Shown: piece after piece, positions 11,745 to 23,153 of the stretch
Layout of the letters: each line of letters begins with the position of its first letter
Numbering within the stretch: position 1 is the first letter of the stretch
From: Malurus cyaneus samueli
Lineage: Eukaryota; Chordata; Aves; Passeriformes; Maluridae
Assembly (NCBI GenBank): GCA_009741485.1
Contig: CM019214.1
Span: 55,759,342-55,823,341, forward strand
Length of the DNA: 64,000 nt
Direction of reading: 5' to 3'
Notes under the pieces: generated by a model
Seen by the model: only the letters and a program-made list of their open reading frames with translations
Told to the model about the DNA's origin: nothing
Database searches by the model: none
Translations under genes and position numbers: made by a program

Positions 11745-12256
11745 GCATCATCAACTCATCAACGGGTGCTTGTCCCTCTCTGCTCTGTGCTGGTACAGCC
11801 TCACCTTGAGTATTGCATACAGTTTTGGGAGCCACAGTATAAGGACATCAGACTGTTGGAATGTGTCCAGTGGATGGCATCCAAGGTGGTAAAAGGTTTT
11901 AAAGGAAAAAATGTGCAAGCAGAGCTGCTGAGGTTGCTTACTTGTTGATGCTAGAGAAAAGAAGGCTGAGGGGTGACCACATCATGCTTCCTTGAGGGAG
12001 ACAGCAGAGGGGGAGGTGCTGATCTCATCTCTTTTGTGACCAGTGAGAGGACCCAAGGAAATGGAATAAGGCTGAGTCAGGGGAATTTCAGACTGGATAT
12101 TAGAAAAGAGTTCTTCAGCAGAAGGGTGGTAAGTCACTCCAACAGGCTTCCCAGAGAAGTGGTAAGAGTTCAAGAAGCATCTGGATCATGTCCTTTATCA
12201 TGTTTTATTTTTGTTTTAGGAGCCTTAAGGGTCCTTTCCAACTAGAGATACTTTAT
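11745..12256 (+). mobile_element. CR1 LINE 3' fragment
   Basis: The 3' part of a CR1 retrotransposon. Recognisable pieces in order are tgtccctctctgctctg, the cctcaccttgagtattgc segment, cagttttggga, the agaaaagaaggctgaggggtgacc segment, ggatattagaaaagagttcttc, an agaggcttcccagagaagtggt-like segment and the terminal gggtcctttccaacta. It is 5'-truncated like nearly all CR1 copies. Several small internal deletions and frame breaks make it inactive. Its left edge near the hairpins is uncertain by tens of bases. Confidence 0.85.
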
Positions 12257-13885
12257 TATTGCATTAAACCAGAATACTAATGCTATTACTTTATGGAGTG
12301 AAAGTAGGTGCAGTAACTAAAATGGACTTTGAAGGGTAAAAGAAACAAAGATGAGGTGTCCTAAGAAAGCAAAAAGAATTGTTCAGCCAACTTATCTCTC
12401 CTGAGAATCTGTGAGTGATCTGTCTGGCTTCCATTGTGTGGTTCACGACTGAGCAAGGTTTTCATAGGTCAGCTTTAAACCTGAATTCAAAACTGGTTCT
12501 GTCTGACATCGATGTTTAAGGGATTGATTCCTGTTTCAAATTATTTTATTTTTANAAATGAGGAAGAAACTAAATGATATAGAATATGAAAATAAAACAG
12601 ACAAATTCAGGTTAGATTAGAGAATGACAAAAAATTACATGTAAGAATTACTTGGGTCAGGAAGATGTGACAACCCACCATCAAAAGAGGGATTGAAAAT
12701 CACATACAGGGATTTGAACAAACCAAAGATCCAAAGATCTATGGAGGAAGGGGTTGTGAAGATAAATTAATAATTATGCACTACTGCATCATTTTAGACA
12801 GATGCATTATAGAAGAAAAGGATGACAAATGGACTTTAAAAATCTAGTCAAATGGACTAAAAATCTGTGACTTAAACAGTCACATTCTAATGACTTTGCA
12901 GGTCTATCTCTATACTTTCATCACACCTAGTGTCTGTGTTTGTGACATTTCTACTGATAGGTCAGAGAGGGTAGAACTGAACTTTTCCTTCTCCTGGAAG
13001 CTTTCTACCTCTTTTTCTTGTGGAGATACAGTGAATAAATTAAATCATTAAGTCTGCAAATTGAGTATCACAATTATTTGATTTTGTTGTCTTTCTACAA
13101 TCAAATATGTATGCTCTGTCTGAATATATGGGTTTTCTTCTGGAGAAAAACACTGAGCTCTGTTTTATATTTGGATCGTAATGGATCTTCTTCAGCTCTT
13201 ATCTTCCTCACTGTGACATTTTGCCTGTTCTGCCCATTCCCAAAATTGAGAAATACTTATATTCATATGCCCTTCTTTTAAATTTTTCTCCTTCCTACTG
13301 GTTCAAAACAGCATGAAATTCAAAATGCTGGCTACAGTAGCAGGTATCTTCAGAAGTTAAACAAGAACACACTGATGGAGTGTTTTGGACACTGGACTTT
13401 TTAATCAAATCTCTTTACTGAGATATGTGCATTACTTGCAGTTTCTGAAGAAAAGTAAAGTTCTGGTAGACATTGTATGTTTGGTGGAAATGATGATTGA
13501 ATTTGTGGCTGGATTTGTGTAACTTTCCTAAAAACATTGTGACAATGTAAGAGATACAATGAGATGTAGCACTGTGTTTCAGTTTGTACAGTAGAAGAGA
13601 TAGAGGTACTGTATTTTCTGTTAAGTTTCTGAGACAGTGAAAGATTTAGAAGAAGATGAATTAAAGAAAGTTAAGAATGTCATCTCAAAAGGCATGGCCC
13701 TCAGAGTAAAGAGAGAACATCATTTTAGTGTAGCTTATTGGTGTCTCTTATAGATATGTGTTATATAAATAATTAAAACTAAAGAAAGCTGTGTTTGAGT
13801 AAAGACAAAAAAACACCTTCTTGTTTCAGGGTTAATAAATTCTCTTCAAAATTCCATCTGCCTCTCTATTTTGCTTCTTTGTGGA

Positions 13886-13930
13886 TATTATTATTATTGT
13901 TATTCTTCTTCTTATTATTATTATTATTAA
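13886..13930. repeat. (TTA)n trinucleotide repeat, imperfect
   Basis: ATT/TTA triplets interrupted by a TTC block (13903-13912). Confidence 0.9.
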
Positions 13931-14366
13931 CCATTACATAGTTGTTCTCAAAAAGAATTGCTGCAGTAATCACAGTTATTTGGACTACCACTGGAAGTCC
14001 AAAACAGTTGATCTGTTCCACAGCCTGCTCCTTTGCTGTATTTTATTCAGAAAAGATGCCACTCTTGATTGTACTGTCCAAATTGTTCTGGAATTGTTCT
14101 ATATGACTAATGTCGATTTCCTTTTTTTCCCTGAAATTATTTCAAGTGCATGCATGGATATACCTTAGAATATGTTCTATAAGCCGTAAAATTTATGATA
14201 ATGTGGAGCCTTCTGTGTAATTCCATAAATGTTTGCTGCAAGAAGAGTTGTGAAGCAACTAAGCAACTGAGTTCAGAGCTGTCTGTAGAGCTTTACTGTT
14301 AGCAGACACACAGAGTGTAGCTGATGTCCCCTGCAGAGCAGCTAATCACATTTAAAAGCAATGAAT

Positions 14367-14837
14367 ATAGAATCATAGAATGTTTTGGGTTGGAAGGAAT
14401 TGTAAACATCATCTCATTCCATTCCCCCTGCCTTGGGCAGTGACTCCTTCTACCAGACCAGGTTGTTCAGAGCCCCATCCAGCCTGGCCTTGAACACTTC
14501 CAGGGATGGGGCAGCCCCAGCTTCTCTGGCCAACCTGTTCCAGTGCTTCACCACCCTCACAGTGAAGAATTTCTTTCTAATATCTGATCTAAACCTACTT
14601 TCTTTCACTCTGAAGCCATTCTGCCCTGTTCTATTACTATAGAACCATATAAAGAGCCCTCCTCCATCTTTGTTGTAGGCTCCTTTAGGTACTGGAAGGT
14701 CACAATTAAAGTCCTCTCTTTTATAGGCTGAAAAAGCCAAATTCTCTCAACCTTTCCTTATAGGAGAGGTGCTCCATCCCTCTAATTATCTCGGTGGCCC
14801 TGGATGGCTATGACAGGTCAATATTCATCTTGTGCTG
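14367..14837 (-). mobile_element. CR1 LINE 3' end, part 1 of an interrupted copy
   Basis: Read on the minus strand this is a CR1 terminus. On the plus strand it begins agaatcatagaatgttttgg, then shows ttggaaggaattgtaaacatc, cttgaacacttccagggat, ccagtgcttcaccaccctca, gtgaagaatttctttctaat, ttaggtactggaagg and ataggagaggtgctccatcc. It stops abruptly at cttgtgctg (14837). The copy resumes at 15036, so it was broken by insertion or rearrangement. Confidence 0.93.
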
Positions 14838-15035
14838 TGAAGTATTCCACTATTCATTGAAAGGGAGATTTTATTTCTTTCAGAATTCAGAGCTTTAAAT
14901 TGCAGATTTTAAAAAGAAATAATACTTACGAATGCATATGTATGAGTATATATATGTATATGCATCTTTTCACAGTGCGATCTGTCAAAAAGGAAACAGG
15001 AATGAAAATGTCCTATGAAAAAATTCTAAATATTT

Positions 15036-15294
15036 CCCTGCTGGTCACTACTGTTTTGATGCAGCCCAGGACATTTTTGACTTTTTGGGCTGTGAGTGCA
15101 AATTGCTGGTCGTGTCTAGCTGCTCAGTCCACCAGCATCCCCAAGTTGTTTTCAGCAGGGCTGCTCTCTGACCTTTCATCCCTCAGCCTGGACTTATACC
15201 AAGGGTTGCCCCAATGCAGGTGCAGCACCTTGCACTTGGGCTTATTAAATCCATGAGATTCCCACAGACCCAGTTCTTGAGAATATTCAGCTCC
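15036..15294 (-). mobile_element. CR1 LINE fragment, part 2 of the interrupted copy
   Basis: This continues the same minus-strand CR1 upstream of part 1. On the plus strand it reads ccctgctggtcact, ttgatgcagcccagga, ttgctggtcgtgtctagctg, accagcatccccaagttg, gcagggctgctctctgacc, ggttgccccaatgcaggtgc and accttgcacttgggctta. Orientation and order match the CR1 consensus, with only about 75 consensus bases missing between the parts. The 198 bp between them are not CR1. Confidence 0.9.
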
Positions 15295-18200
15295 TATGTG
15301 TACTAGCATAATATACATGGAAAAAAGTCGTGTCTTGCCTATGACTTTTCAGTCCAAGTAACATCTGATATTCTACTCGGCTGGCAGCAAAATATTGTAT
15401 TAAAGTTTTTAAGCTATCAAGCTTTGTTTGCTTCTTTTAATTAATAAATGCACCATCAGTGTTGAGGCAGTCCTGTATCAAAGGTATATATGAAAGCAGA
15501 TGTAAAATTGGCAAAGAAATATTCTATAATAAACTAAAATAAAGTCTGATATCCTGATAACCTTAATCAGTCACATAGGTTACTTATAAAATAAACCAGA
15601 AACTTACCAGGCTGAAATTAGTTGTGAAGGTAAAGAAGTCCCTTAATCTGGAGAAAATCTTTCTGGGTTCACAAACTTGCTTTGAGCCATGAGTTACCTG
15701 CTATGAGTCTCAAGGATAAAAGTGTTTATTATGTATTCTCACTGCCAGATCAGTAGTTGAAAAAGATGACATCCTCAGACACCTGACCTTTCTTGATTAA
15801 TAGGTCAACATGCCTTTAAACCAAGATTTTGGGCTGTTTGGAGACTTCTGATCTACAAAAAGCAGCAGATCATTACAAATTAATTGATCTCTTTGATTTT
15901 TCACTTTTGATCTTCTGTCTCAACCCTGGAACACAGTAAAGATTTGCAAAAGGTGTCACCTTTCTGAATTAAGTGTAATTAGCAAGTTCCTCTCACTTCA
16001 GTTCAACTTGCAGAGCACTTCCCAAGGTAAGAGTTAGTGTCTTGAAAACAGTTAACTTTTTTTTGGTTGTAGTAAGTTGATAAAACAACTGATTTAGTGT
16101 TTCTGTTAACTATTGATTAACATAAGACACTCAAAAAACCCAATCCTCCTTATTTATCACTGTGTTCAAAAGCTTGTTTTGCTTCTGTAGGTGAGCTGCT
16201 ACATCACAGAACCTTTCTGCTCATTTAAGCCATCTTCTCTGATAGGTGGTGTAAACCAGTAGGGATAAACCTCTGAGAAAAAAATGGGTAATGCTGAGGA
16301 CCTGACTTCTGTGTTATTATTTTTTTTCCCCCACTTTTGACTGGATGTTGTGTGTTCCTTTAGACTGAATGTCCCTTTGCAGCTGAAATCTATTGGAGAG
16401 CTTCTTTGAGTTTCCTCACCCAAACTGTGGAAAATAACATTTTTATAGAAGTTTGTGTAAGAGATGTTAATCCTTCTGTTATTTATTTTTGTCCTCCCTC
16501 TGCTGTTTTCTGTTTGTTTGCTTTATATTTGACAATATGTCCACAGTAAGATTATATAACAAATAACAGCTGAACATAAATTACGTAAATTAAAAATACA
16601 AGATACTACTGTTTGAAAATGTTTCCATTGATCATTAACTGGTGTATTAAAAATTCTGTTCATTCATTTGTCCATTGTTTTTGATGTAGCCAAGGATTTT
16701 GGCCTTCCTTTTAGCAAATGACCAAACTAAATACCCGTAGTTGATTTGGAATGATGGCTAGTAAATCTGAAGCCACAACTAATGCAAAATGGTCTCAAAT
16801 TAAAATCTCAATCATCACGTAGTAACACAACATACATAAATTTTCTCTACTATCTGTGAAAGTTATATCATAGAAGGTTTTTTTTTTCCTTTCCGTGATT
16901 TTTGTGATGTTTTTATTAAAGCATCTATTAACAATAAAGTCACTTATTTATAAGTGGTTAGGAAAAGTATTAGAAGAAGATTTACAAAGATAACAAATAA
17001 GATATAAATAAGATACAATGAAATAAGTAAACAAACATAGAAGTAAATGTTCCTCAATGATGAAAAAATAGTAAATTAGGAGTTTCTGGTGGCAGCACCA
17101 AAGTATGTTTCTAAGTTCATCCTTTTGTAGTCATCTATTGTTTTTTAGTATTTACATAAATATAAATGTGAGCTGTTTATAAATTAGGATGTTTACTTCT
17201 AAAATTAATGATTTCTAGAGTTGAACAGAGCATGAAAAGTGATAAAACTACTACACCTATTTAGTCATTTCCCATCATTAGAGGCAAAGATGATATATAT
17301 GTCTTCAAGCTGCCGTACTTGCTGGTAAAATATAGTAGCGTAAAGCACTGTAAAATTATGAAGCCAATTCAAGCTGTCATATTTTACTTAGCTATTGGGC
17401 TGAGCTAAGAGAACAAAGGCAAACAATTACCCTGCTGGCTGATGAGAATTAACTTGTTTATATCTTCTGGTTTTGGTTTTTAATAATAATTTACCTTGAA
17501 CAGGCTACTTCACAATATACAGGAGGTTAAATGTTTTTCTCTTGGTTTCCAAGTTCTCCAGTTGTGTTTGTTGTATCTTTTGTTAATGTGTTTGGATATA
17601 ATGTTTTCAAATTAATCCAGAAATGTGATCATCTTTATGGAAGCACATGGTACACTATTTATAGCTGTATCACATTTCAATCTCAAGATCATCTGTGAAT
17701 ATTCAGTCCTAACAAAATCAAAATTTCACTCTAGATGGTATTTGGAAGAATGCCTTAACTTAAAGCCCCAGTAATTACAATCCTACCTGATGCTTGGTGT
17801 GGTATTGATATATCTAGATCAGATTTATCTAGGTCAGATCCCTAAACAACAAGCCATGCACATTTTGTAGGTATTTTCAAATTATTTTCCGTAGACACGT
17901 TTATTAAGAAAAGCATTGTATTACACAGCAATTCTAATATATATTTTTAGTGAGTGGCACAGTAAGCTCATAACAGTTTAGTGGAAGATTTATAAATTGT
18001 CTAAACTCACATGCTATTATTAAAGTTTATAACAAATAAGCCTTTAAGAACAAAGGAGAGTACCTTTGAATTATCAAATGCATGTCATTAATAAGTTGTC
18101 TTTGAGACAGAGATATTATCTTATTAACAGTTGGGACATCTGTGTAATTGGAAGATCATCAGAAAGACTGAGTGCTAATTTCTGTGTCTGTTTTATAGTC

Positions 18201-18401
18201 ATATGCTAAAGTAACACTTGGTTCATATCACAGGAGGCAAAACCAAATTAGAATTAAATGTCATGCTGTGTTTTGCTGCCTATGTGCATTGATAATATAC
18301 TGCTCCTAATAATTTTTAATTTATATGAATCTTAACATATATATGAAGTTTTCTAGTTCATATATTCAAGCAAATTATATCAGTTTCTGACTTTTTTGCA
18401 G

Positions 18402-18538
18402 ACTCGTCCTCAGTTCTGTCTCTGACTACTTTGCTGCCATGTTTACAAGTGATGTTTGTGAAGCCAAGCAAGAAGAGATCAAAATGGAAGGCATAGACCC
18501 CAATGCTCTGTGGGATCTTGTTCAGTTTGCGTATACAG
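18402..18538 (+). CDS. KLHL1: KLHL1 coding exon (BTB core), probably exon 3
   Basis: This 137-bp exon is bounded by cttttttgcag (AG at 18400-18401) and gtattg (GT at 18539-18540). It begins with the last base of a split Arg codon and ends with the first base of a split Gly codon. It gives 45 full codons: [17 protein letters not shown], then [16 protein letters not shown], then [12 protein letters not shown]. This is the central BTB region, with the hydrophobic '[14 protein letters not shown]' dimer-interface helix and the 'VQFAYTG' strand that are hallmarks of BTB-Kelch proteins. BTB domains mediate dimerisation and, in many family members, binding to cullin-3. No frameshift or stop is present, so the gene looks intact here. 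Confidence 0.93.
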
Positions 18539-18692
18539 GTATTGTGGTGCATACATTATATACTTCTTGTTGAGGCAGAGGTTGATATTTTTGTTCGCTA
18601 CGTTCTAATTGATAGTGGTTTTGTTTAAATATTTTTCTTTTTAATCTTAATCTTACAAAATGCTTATTTACCATTTACAAGGCTGATTGCAT

Positions 18693-18742
18693 TTTGTTAT
18701 CTCCAAGCTACTAAAAATTTGTTATCTCCAAGCTACTAAAAA
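18693..18742 (+). repeat. Perfect 25-bp tandem duplication
   Basis: Two identical 25-base units (18693-18717 and 18718-18742), each starting tttgttatctcc. They lie 155 bp downstream of the exon 3 donor. Confidence 0.95.
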
Positions 18743-21700
18743 GTTCAATAAGACAGTCAAAAACATTGTGTCTTTTTCTTTTTTTTTTTATTACTTAAAA
18801 AGAATGTCTTATATTTAAGATTCATGTGTAATTCAAATTACATAAGATCACTGAAGGAACAGTTACATTTTTTGAAGAATATCCCTAAGTTGCTGTCTTA
18901 ATAAATTCTCAGTTTTAGTAACTGCATGATTCTTTAAAAATTTGAAAGATTTGAAAAAAAAATAATAGTTTGAAATTTATATTAAAAAATGTTTTAAAAG
19001 GTTTTGCTATGAGCCGGATGTTGTCACTTTCGTTTCCTTTCATAAGCTGGTACTCTTTTGAAGTGTAAACTTATTAATGACTCACAATTCAGAGTTAATA
19101 ACTCAAACCTTTCTTCTGAATAGTTTTTACATTTTAATGCATTGTAGGTTTGGGTTTTATCCTTCTTAAGCAACTTGTTATACACAATGTAACTGAGGTG
19201 CATTAGCATGAAAGAAAGAATGCTAATGTTACAAAATAAAGTAATTAAAAGAGTGGAAATGCCAATACAATTTATCTTCCATTGCCTTGAATGATGTAGG
19301 TATAAAATATATGCTGTTTCCTATTAGTTTAGCAAAAGACATCCTTATATTGTTTAAATTAACAATATTTTATCATGATGATTCTATCATATATTTGATT
19401 TAGCTTCAATTTGAAATGGCTACCGAAAACTCTGCAGTTTTAATCTTCTCTAAATGCACATGTAATGATTTAATCACAAGTTGCTGTTCACTTCGATATA
19501 TTTAATCAGAATATGTGCTGTTTTTTTTATAACGTAATAGCTCTACCATCTTAATAGAAAACAGAAACAGCAAATAAACATAATTTAAGATAGAACTGCT
19601 CTTTTTGAGAATAATGTTTGAGAAATACATATTCTAGCAATGTAAGACCATGATTTATGTAGTATTCTACATGTTCAAAGAGTAGTGCCTACCCCTGCCA
19701 GTTGTGGCTTTGCCACTCTGCATCATCCAGAGGGTTTCAAGCTAGGGATCCGTGAAATGAAGAAGTTCTTATGAAGCACAAGAAGGATACAATCTGATTC
19801 CTCAGTGAATGAATGGCACAGGAATACTGGGGCAAAATCAAGAACACCTTGGCACAGAACAGCAAAAAACACTACTGGTATTGTTCGATCATTCTATAAG
19901 AGGAAGGGAAAGAAAAGAGGAGGTAAGAGAAAGATAAAGGGCAGTGTTGTTCCCTTGGGAACAAAACTGTGGAAATACTTAAGTAGTGTATGGTTCTTTT
20001 GCCTCAGGTTTCATTAAAATATCACATGGAAACATGAAATGAAGTTGTTGCCTGCAGAAGATGGCACGTGAGGGTAGATTAAGGAAAGAAGGAGATTCAG
20101 AAAGAAGGTGGGGGGAAAGTAAATATTTTTAATATGAATGAAGCTATCTAAGAACTTTGTGGTTATCTCTGAGAACTTTGGAGACTGGATGAGGCAATAG
20201 AAAAGTAGAAAAAGATAATTCCCGCTTTCTACAAAAGCTTAAGATTTTCAGTTGCTCCTTGAGTTGTCTATGCCATATGATCTACTCCATTGTATGAGGT
20301 GTAAAACTTGAATGTTTTTTTGTGGTGTAAGGTAATTGAGGGCCAGCCTTCACAAATGGATGAAAAGAAAACCCTAAAAGTAGTACAATTGCCCTGTTTT
20401 CTAATTTGTTTCATGTGAATTTGCATCTATAATATTCTTTCATTTAAACAGTCACACAAAGTCCAAACTATGTCAGAAATCATGTGCTATTGTAACATCA
20501 TCTTGAAGAATTAGAAACTTACAATGATATCCAAATCTCTTATATATTCCACTTGCAATAGCATATGCACCATTATCAGTTTTTTCTAACTAATTTTGGA
20601 GAACAAATAAGACTTAGAAAAATATCTTCTTAAGTTTAGACTTGCAAGTTTCACAAATGCTGATGTTAGAAGAGTGATGAGATTCAGGAAAAGTGAGACA
20701 ATTTTACATATCAAAAGAATACATGTATTGGATGCCATGGATTATTCTGGTTTTCATTATTCCATCTTGGATTTCTCTTCCACTAGGTTCTTTGTCCTGA
20801 CTTATTCTGATTTATCCTTATTTGTTCTTAGCTTGTGTCCTTATCTTGAAGTTCATGTGGGATTATTTCTTTCTCTATTCCTTTTTTCTGCATCAGATAT
20901 CTTAGCCAATGCCAGTATTTCCTAGCTACAATTATGCTAATAAATTAAACAATGCTGGGGAAGTTTTGCAGGCACTGGAACACAATTTTCTCTATTGATC
21001 CTGGCAGTTCTAGCCAAATCCACAAAGCAATCTTTCTAACAAATGGTGGGTATAGCTTGGATACACAGCTCATCATTAATTTCTCCAACCTTGTTCTTAT
21101 CCAACACAGGGTAAGAACTTTCAAAAGGGCTATGGAGAATTCAGTGATAACTCACATGATTACTGAGTTCCTAGAAAATACTCCCAAACTTACTCACTTT
21201 ATTGAAATAAAATACAATATAGGGTTCTTAGTTAATCATTCTATTTTCCTTTGACCTTGCCAGTGCAAAAACTTTTTTTTTTCCCTTCCATTTCATTTCT
21301 GTTATCTCTCATGATTTATCTAGCTTCACAATTTTTTTATCTCCTTGCTTGCACTCTGGTTCTTTATTTACCATCAGTCTCTCTCCCTTTCCCTTTGAGT
21401 CAATTCACTTTCCTTGTGGTGCATGAATGTGGACAAGTAGAATACTGAAAATTTCACAAAATAGCCACTCTTCTGATACCCAGAAGCACAGCAGCCAACA
21501 GAAATTCCTTTTCAGACTTTTGATCTATAATCTGGAGTATACATCTGTCTAGACTTAGACAGAATATCTGGAGAATTTGGCTAACAAATGCCAATTACTG
21601 CATCCACCATATGTGAAAAAGTTTTCAGGAACTCATGTCTGTTACCAGTGTAGCTCTTTATTATTTTACCTCAGGAACAGAAAAGAATTTTGACAAATGG

Positions 21701-23121
21701 TCAGTTATTTACTCCTATTTTCTTTTTCCTGTCACCATCCTCTTAGCTCAAGTAGCTTAAAAAAGTAGTCCACATATAGTTGCTGCTGTTATAAAGTTTT
21801 CCCTGGGGATGGCTGAATGTATCAAAAAAAATACAGCTGCATGGACTTGTTTGCACAAATGTAGAAGTTAAGAGTACTACAGTGCAAATATGTTTAAATG
21901 TGATTTAAAAGAGGGAACCATTTCTATGTTTTATTGTCTGTAATTCAGTCAGGTTTATATTTTTTCAGAATATAGTGGATTTTTTTTTTTGTTTTTACTG
22001 CGTATCATACATATTAAGTAGGAGTTTAAGAAGCATAAAATACATGTATCTATGAAAAGAGGAAGACAACAGGAAGACACAAAATTAGACAACCAAAAGT
22101 ACTGATTTAAAAGTAATAGAAGGTGTTGAAGTTTCTGTGAAAATTCAATGTGACTAATTATATAATTATAAAGTTATATAATAGATGTACCAGTAAAACA
22201 GAATTTTATTAAAGCTGAGAAATTTGAGATGTGTTAAAATATGTACTATAAATTGTGTGTTAAGTCAGTCTTGGGGTTCTTTTAGAAGAGTTTTGAGGTT
22301 TTTCTTACGTATGTAGAACACTTTTCTTTTTTAAATAAATTAATAAGGTAGTGACTACATATTGTCTTATCTGAAATAAATACAAAGTCTTCTAATAACA
22401 TAAGCTACATTATAATGTAATTAAAACTTGTATAATTCAAATTATGTAGATGATATAAATTTATTAGTAAAACACTCGATCAAAATCATGTGCTTTTTAT
22501 AGTAAGCATGGATTCACAAGGATAAATCAAAACAGCTTTACCATTATTTTTTGTGAAGGATATATTTGACCAGTAAAACATAAGCAACTTCACTGTTCTT
22601 TCCATCCACACTTTGCTGCATTATGTTGGTTTATTCAAAAAGACAAAATATGTTTTGTCTCTGATATAGCAGAACTGTAACTTAATAGGAAACAAAGCAT
22701 CATCTTTGGCAAATCTGCTCCTTGTAAGCCAAATGAGGAAATCTGAAGCCAACACTTAGGTGCAATGGCTATGCAGAAAGTATGTTTCATTTTTCAAGCA
22801 GCAAGCTGTTGATAGCAAAAACATCTGTGATTGAAATCTTAGTGCCCTGGGATAGATGGATATGTATTCTTTGATCTTTAAAGAATTCAATGTAAGCAGT
22901 AATACAGAAGAGTGTTTCTTTACCTTATTTTCTTAGGTAATGCTTCTTTCTTGTTCTTAAAACTTGAGTTTTCATTATTTTCAATTGTTCTTCTGTATTT
23001 CAGAGAAGACTGAAACTATAGATTGACATTCTGTTGTTCTGCTGCTATTTGTGACTCTGGGAGCCCTCCTTTGAAGCTACAATAGAGCTGTGAAGTTACT
23101 ATAGATTTCCTATACTGGAAA

Positions 23122-23153
23122 ATCTAATTAGCATCGGGATATCTAATTAGCAT
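23122..23153. promoter_or_regulatory. Twin ATCTAATTAGCAT motifs (possible homeodomain sites)
   Basis: The 13-mer atctaattagcat occurs at 23122-23134 and again at 23141-23153, 19 bp apart. Each contains the palindrome CTAATTAG, a typical homeodomain core. A regulatory role is only inferred; in AT-rich DNA a chance duplication is possible. Confidence 0.25.

Larger units (their letters stand above)
10150..18401 (+). other. KLHL1: KLHL1 intron, 8.25 kb
   Basis: It is bounded by GT at 10150 and tttttgcag ending at 18401, and interrupts an Arg codon after its second base. It holds a hairpin pair (11661-11726), a plus-strand CR1 (11745-12256), a TTA repeat (13886-13930) and an interrupted minus-strand CR1 (14367-15294). 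Elsewhere (10150-11660, 12257-13885, 13931-14366, 15295-18401) I see nothing but AT-rich intron. There is one N at 12555. Confidence 0.85.

Noticed and set aside
14450..14740. 96-codon minus-strand frame
   Set aside because: It lies in the untranslated 3' end of a CR1 element.
20674..21448. Three successive plus-strand frames of 65-100 codons
   Set aside because: They are in different frames without suitable splice sites joining them, and have no recognised domain. Chance in AT-rich intron is more likely.
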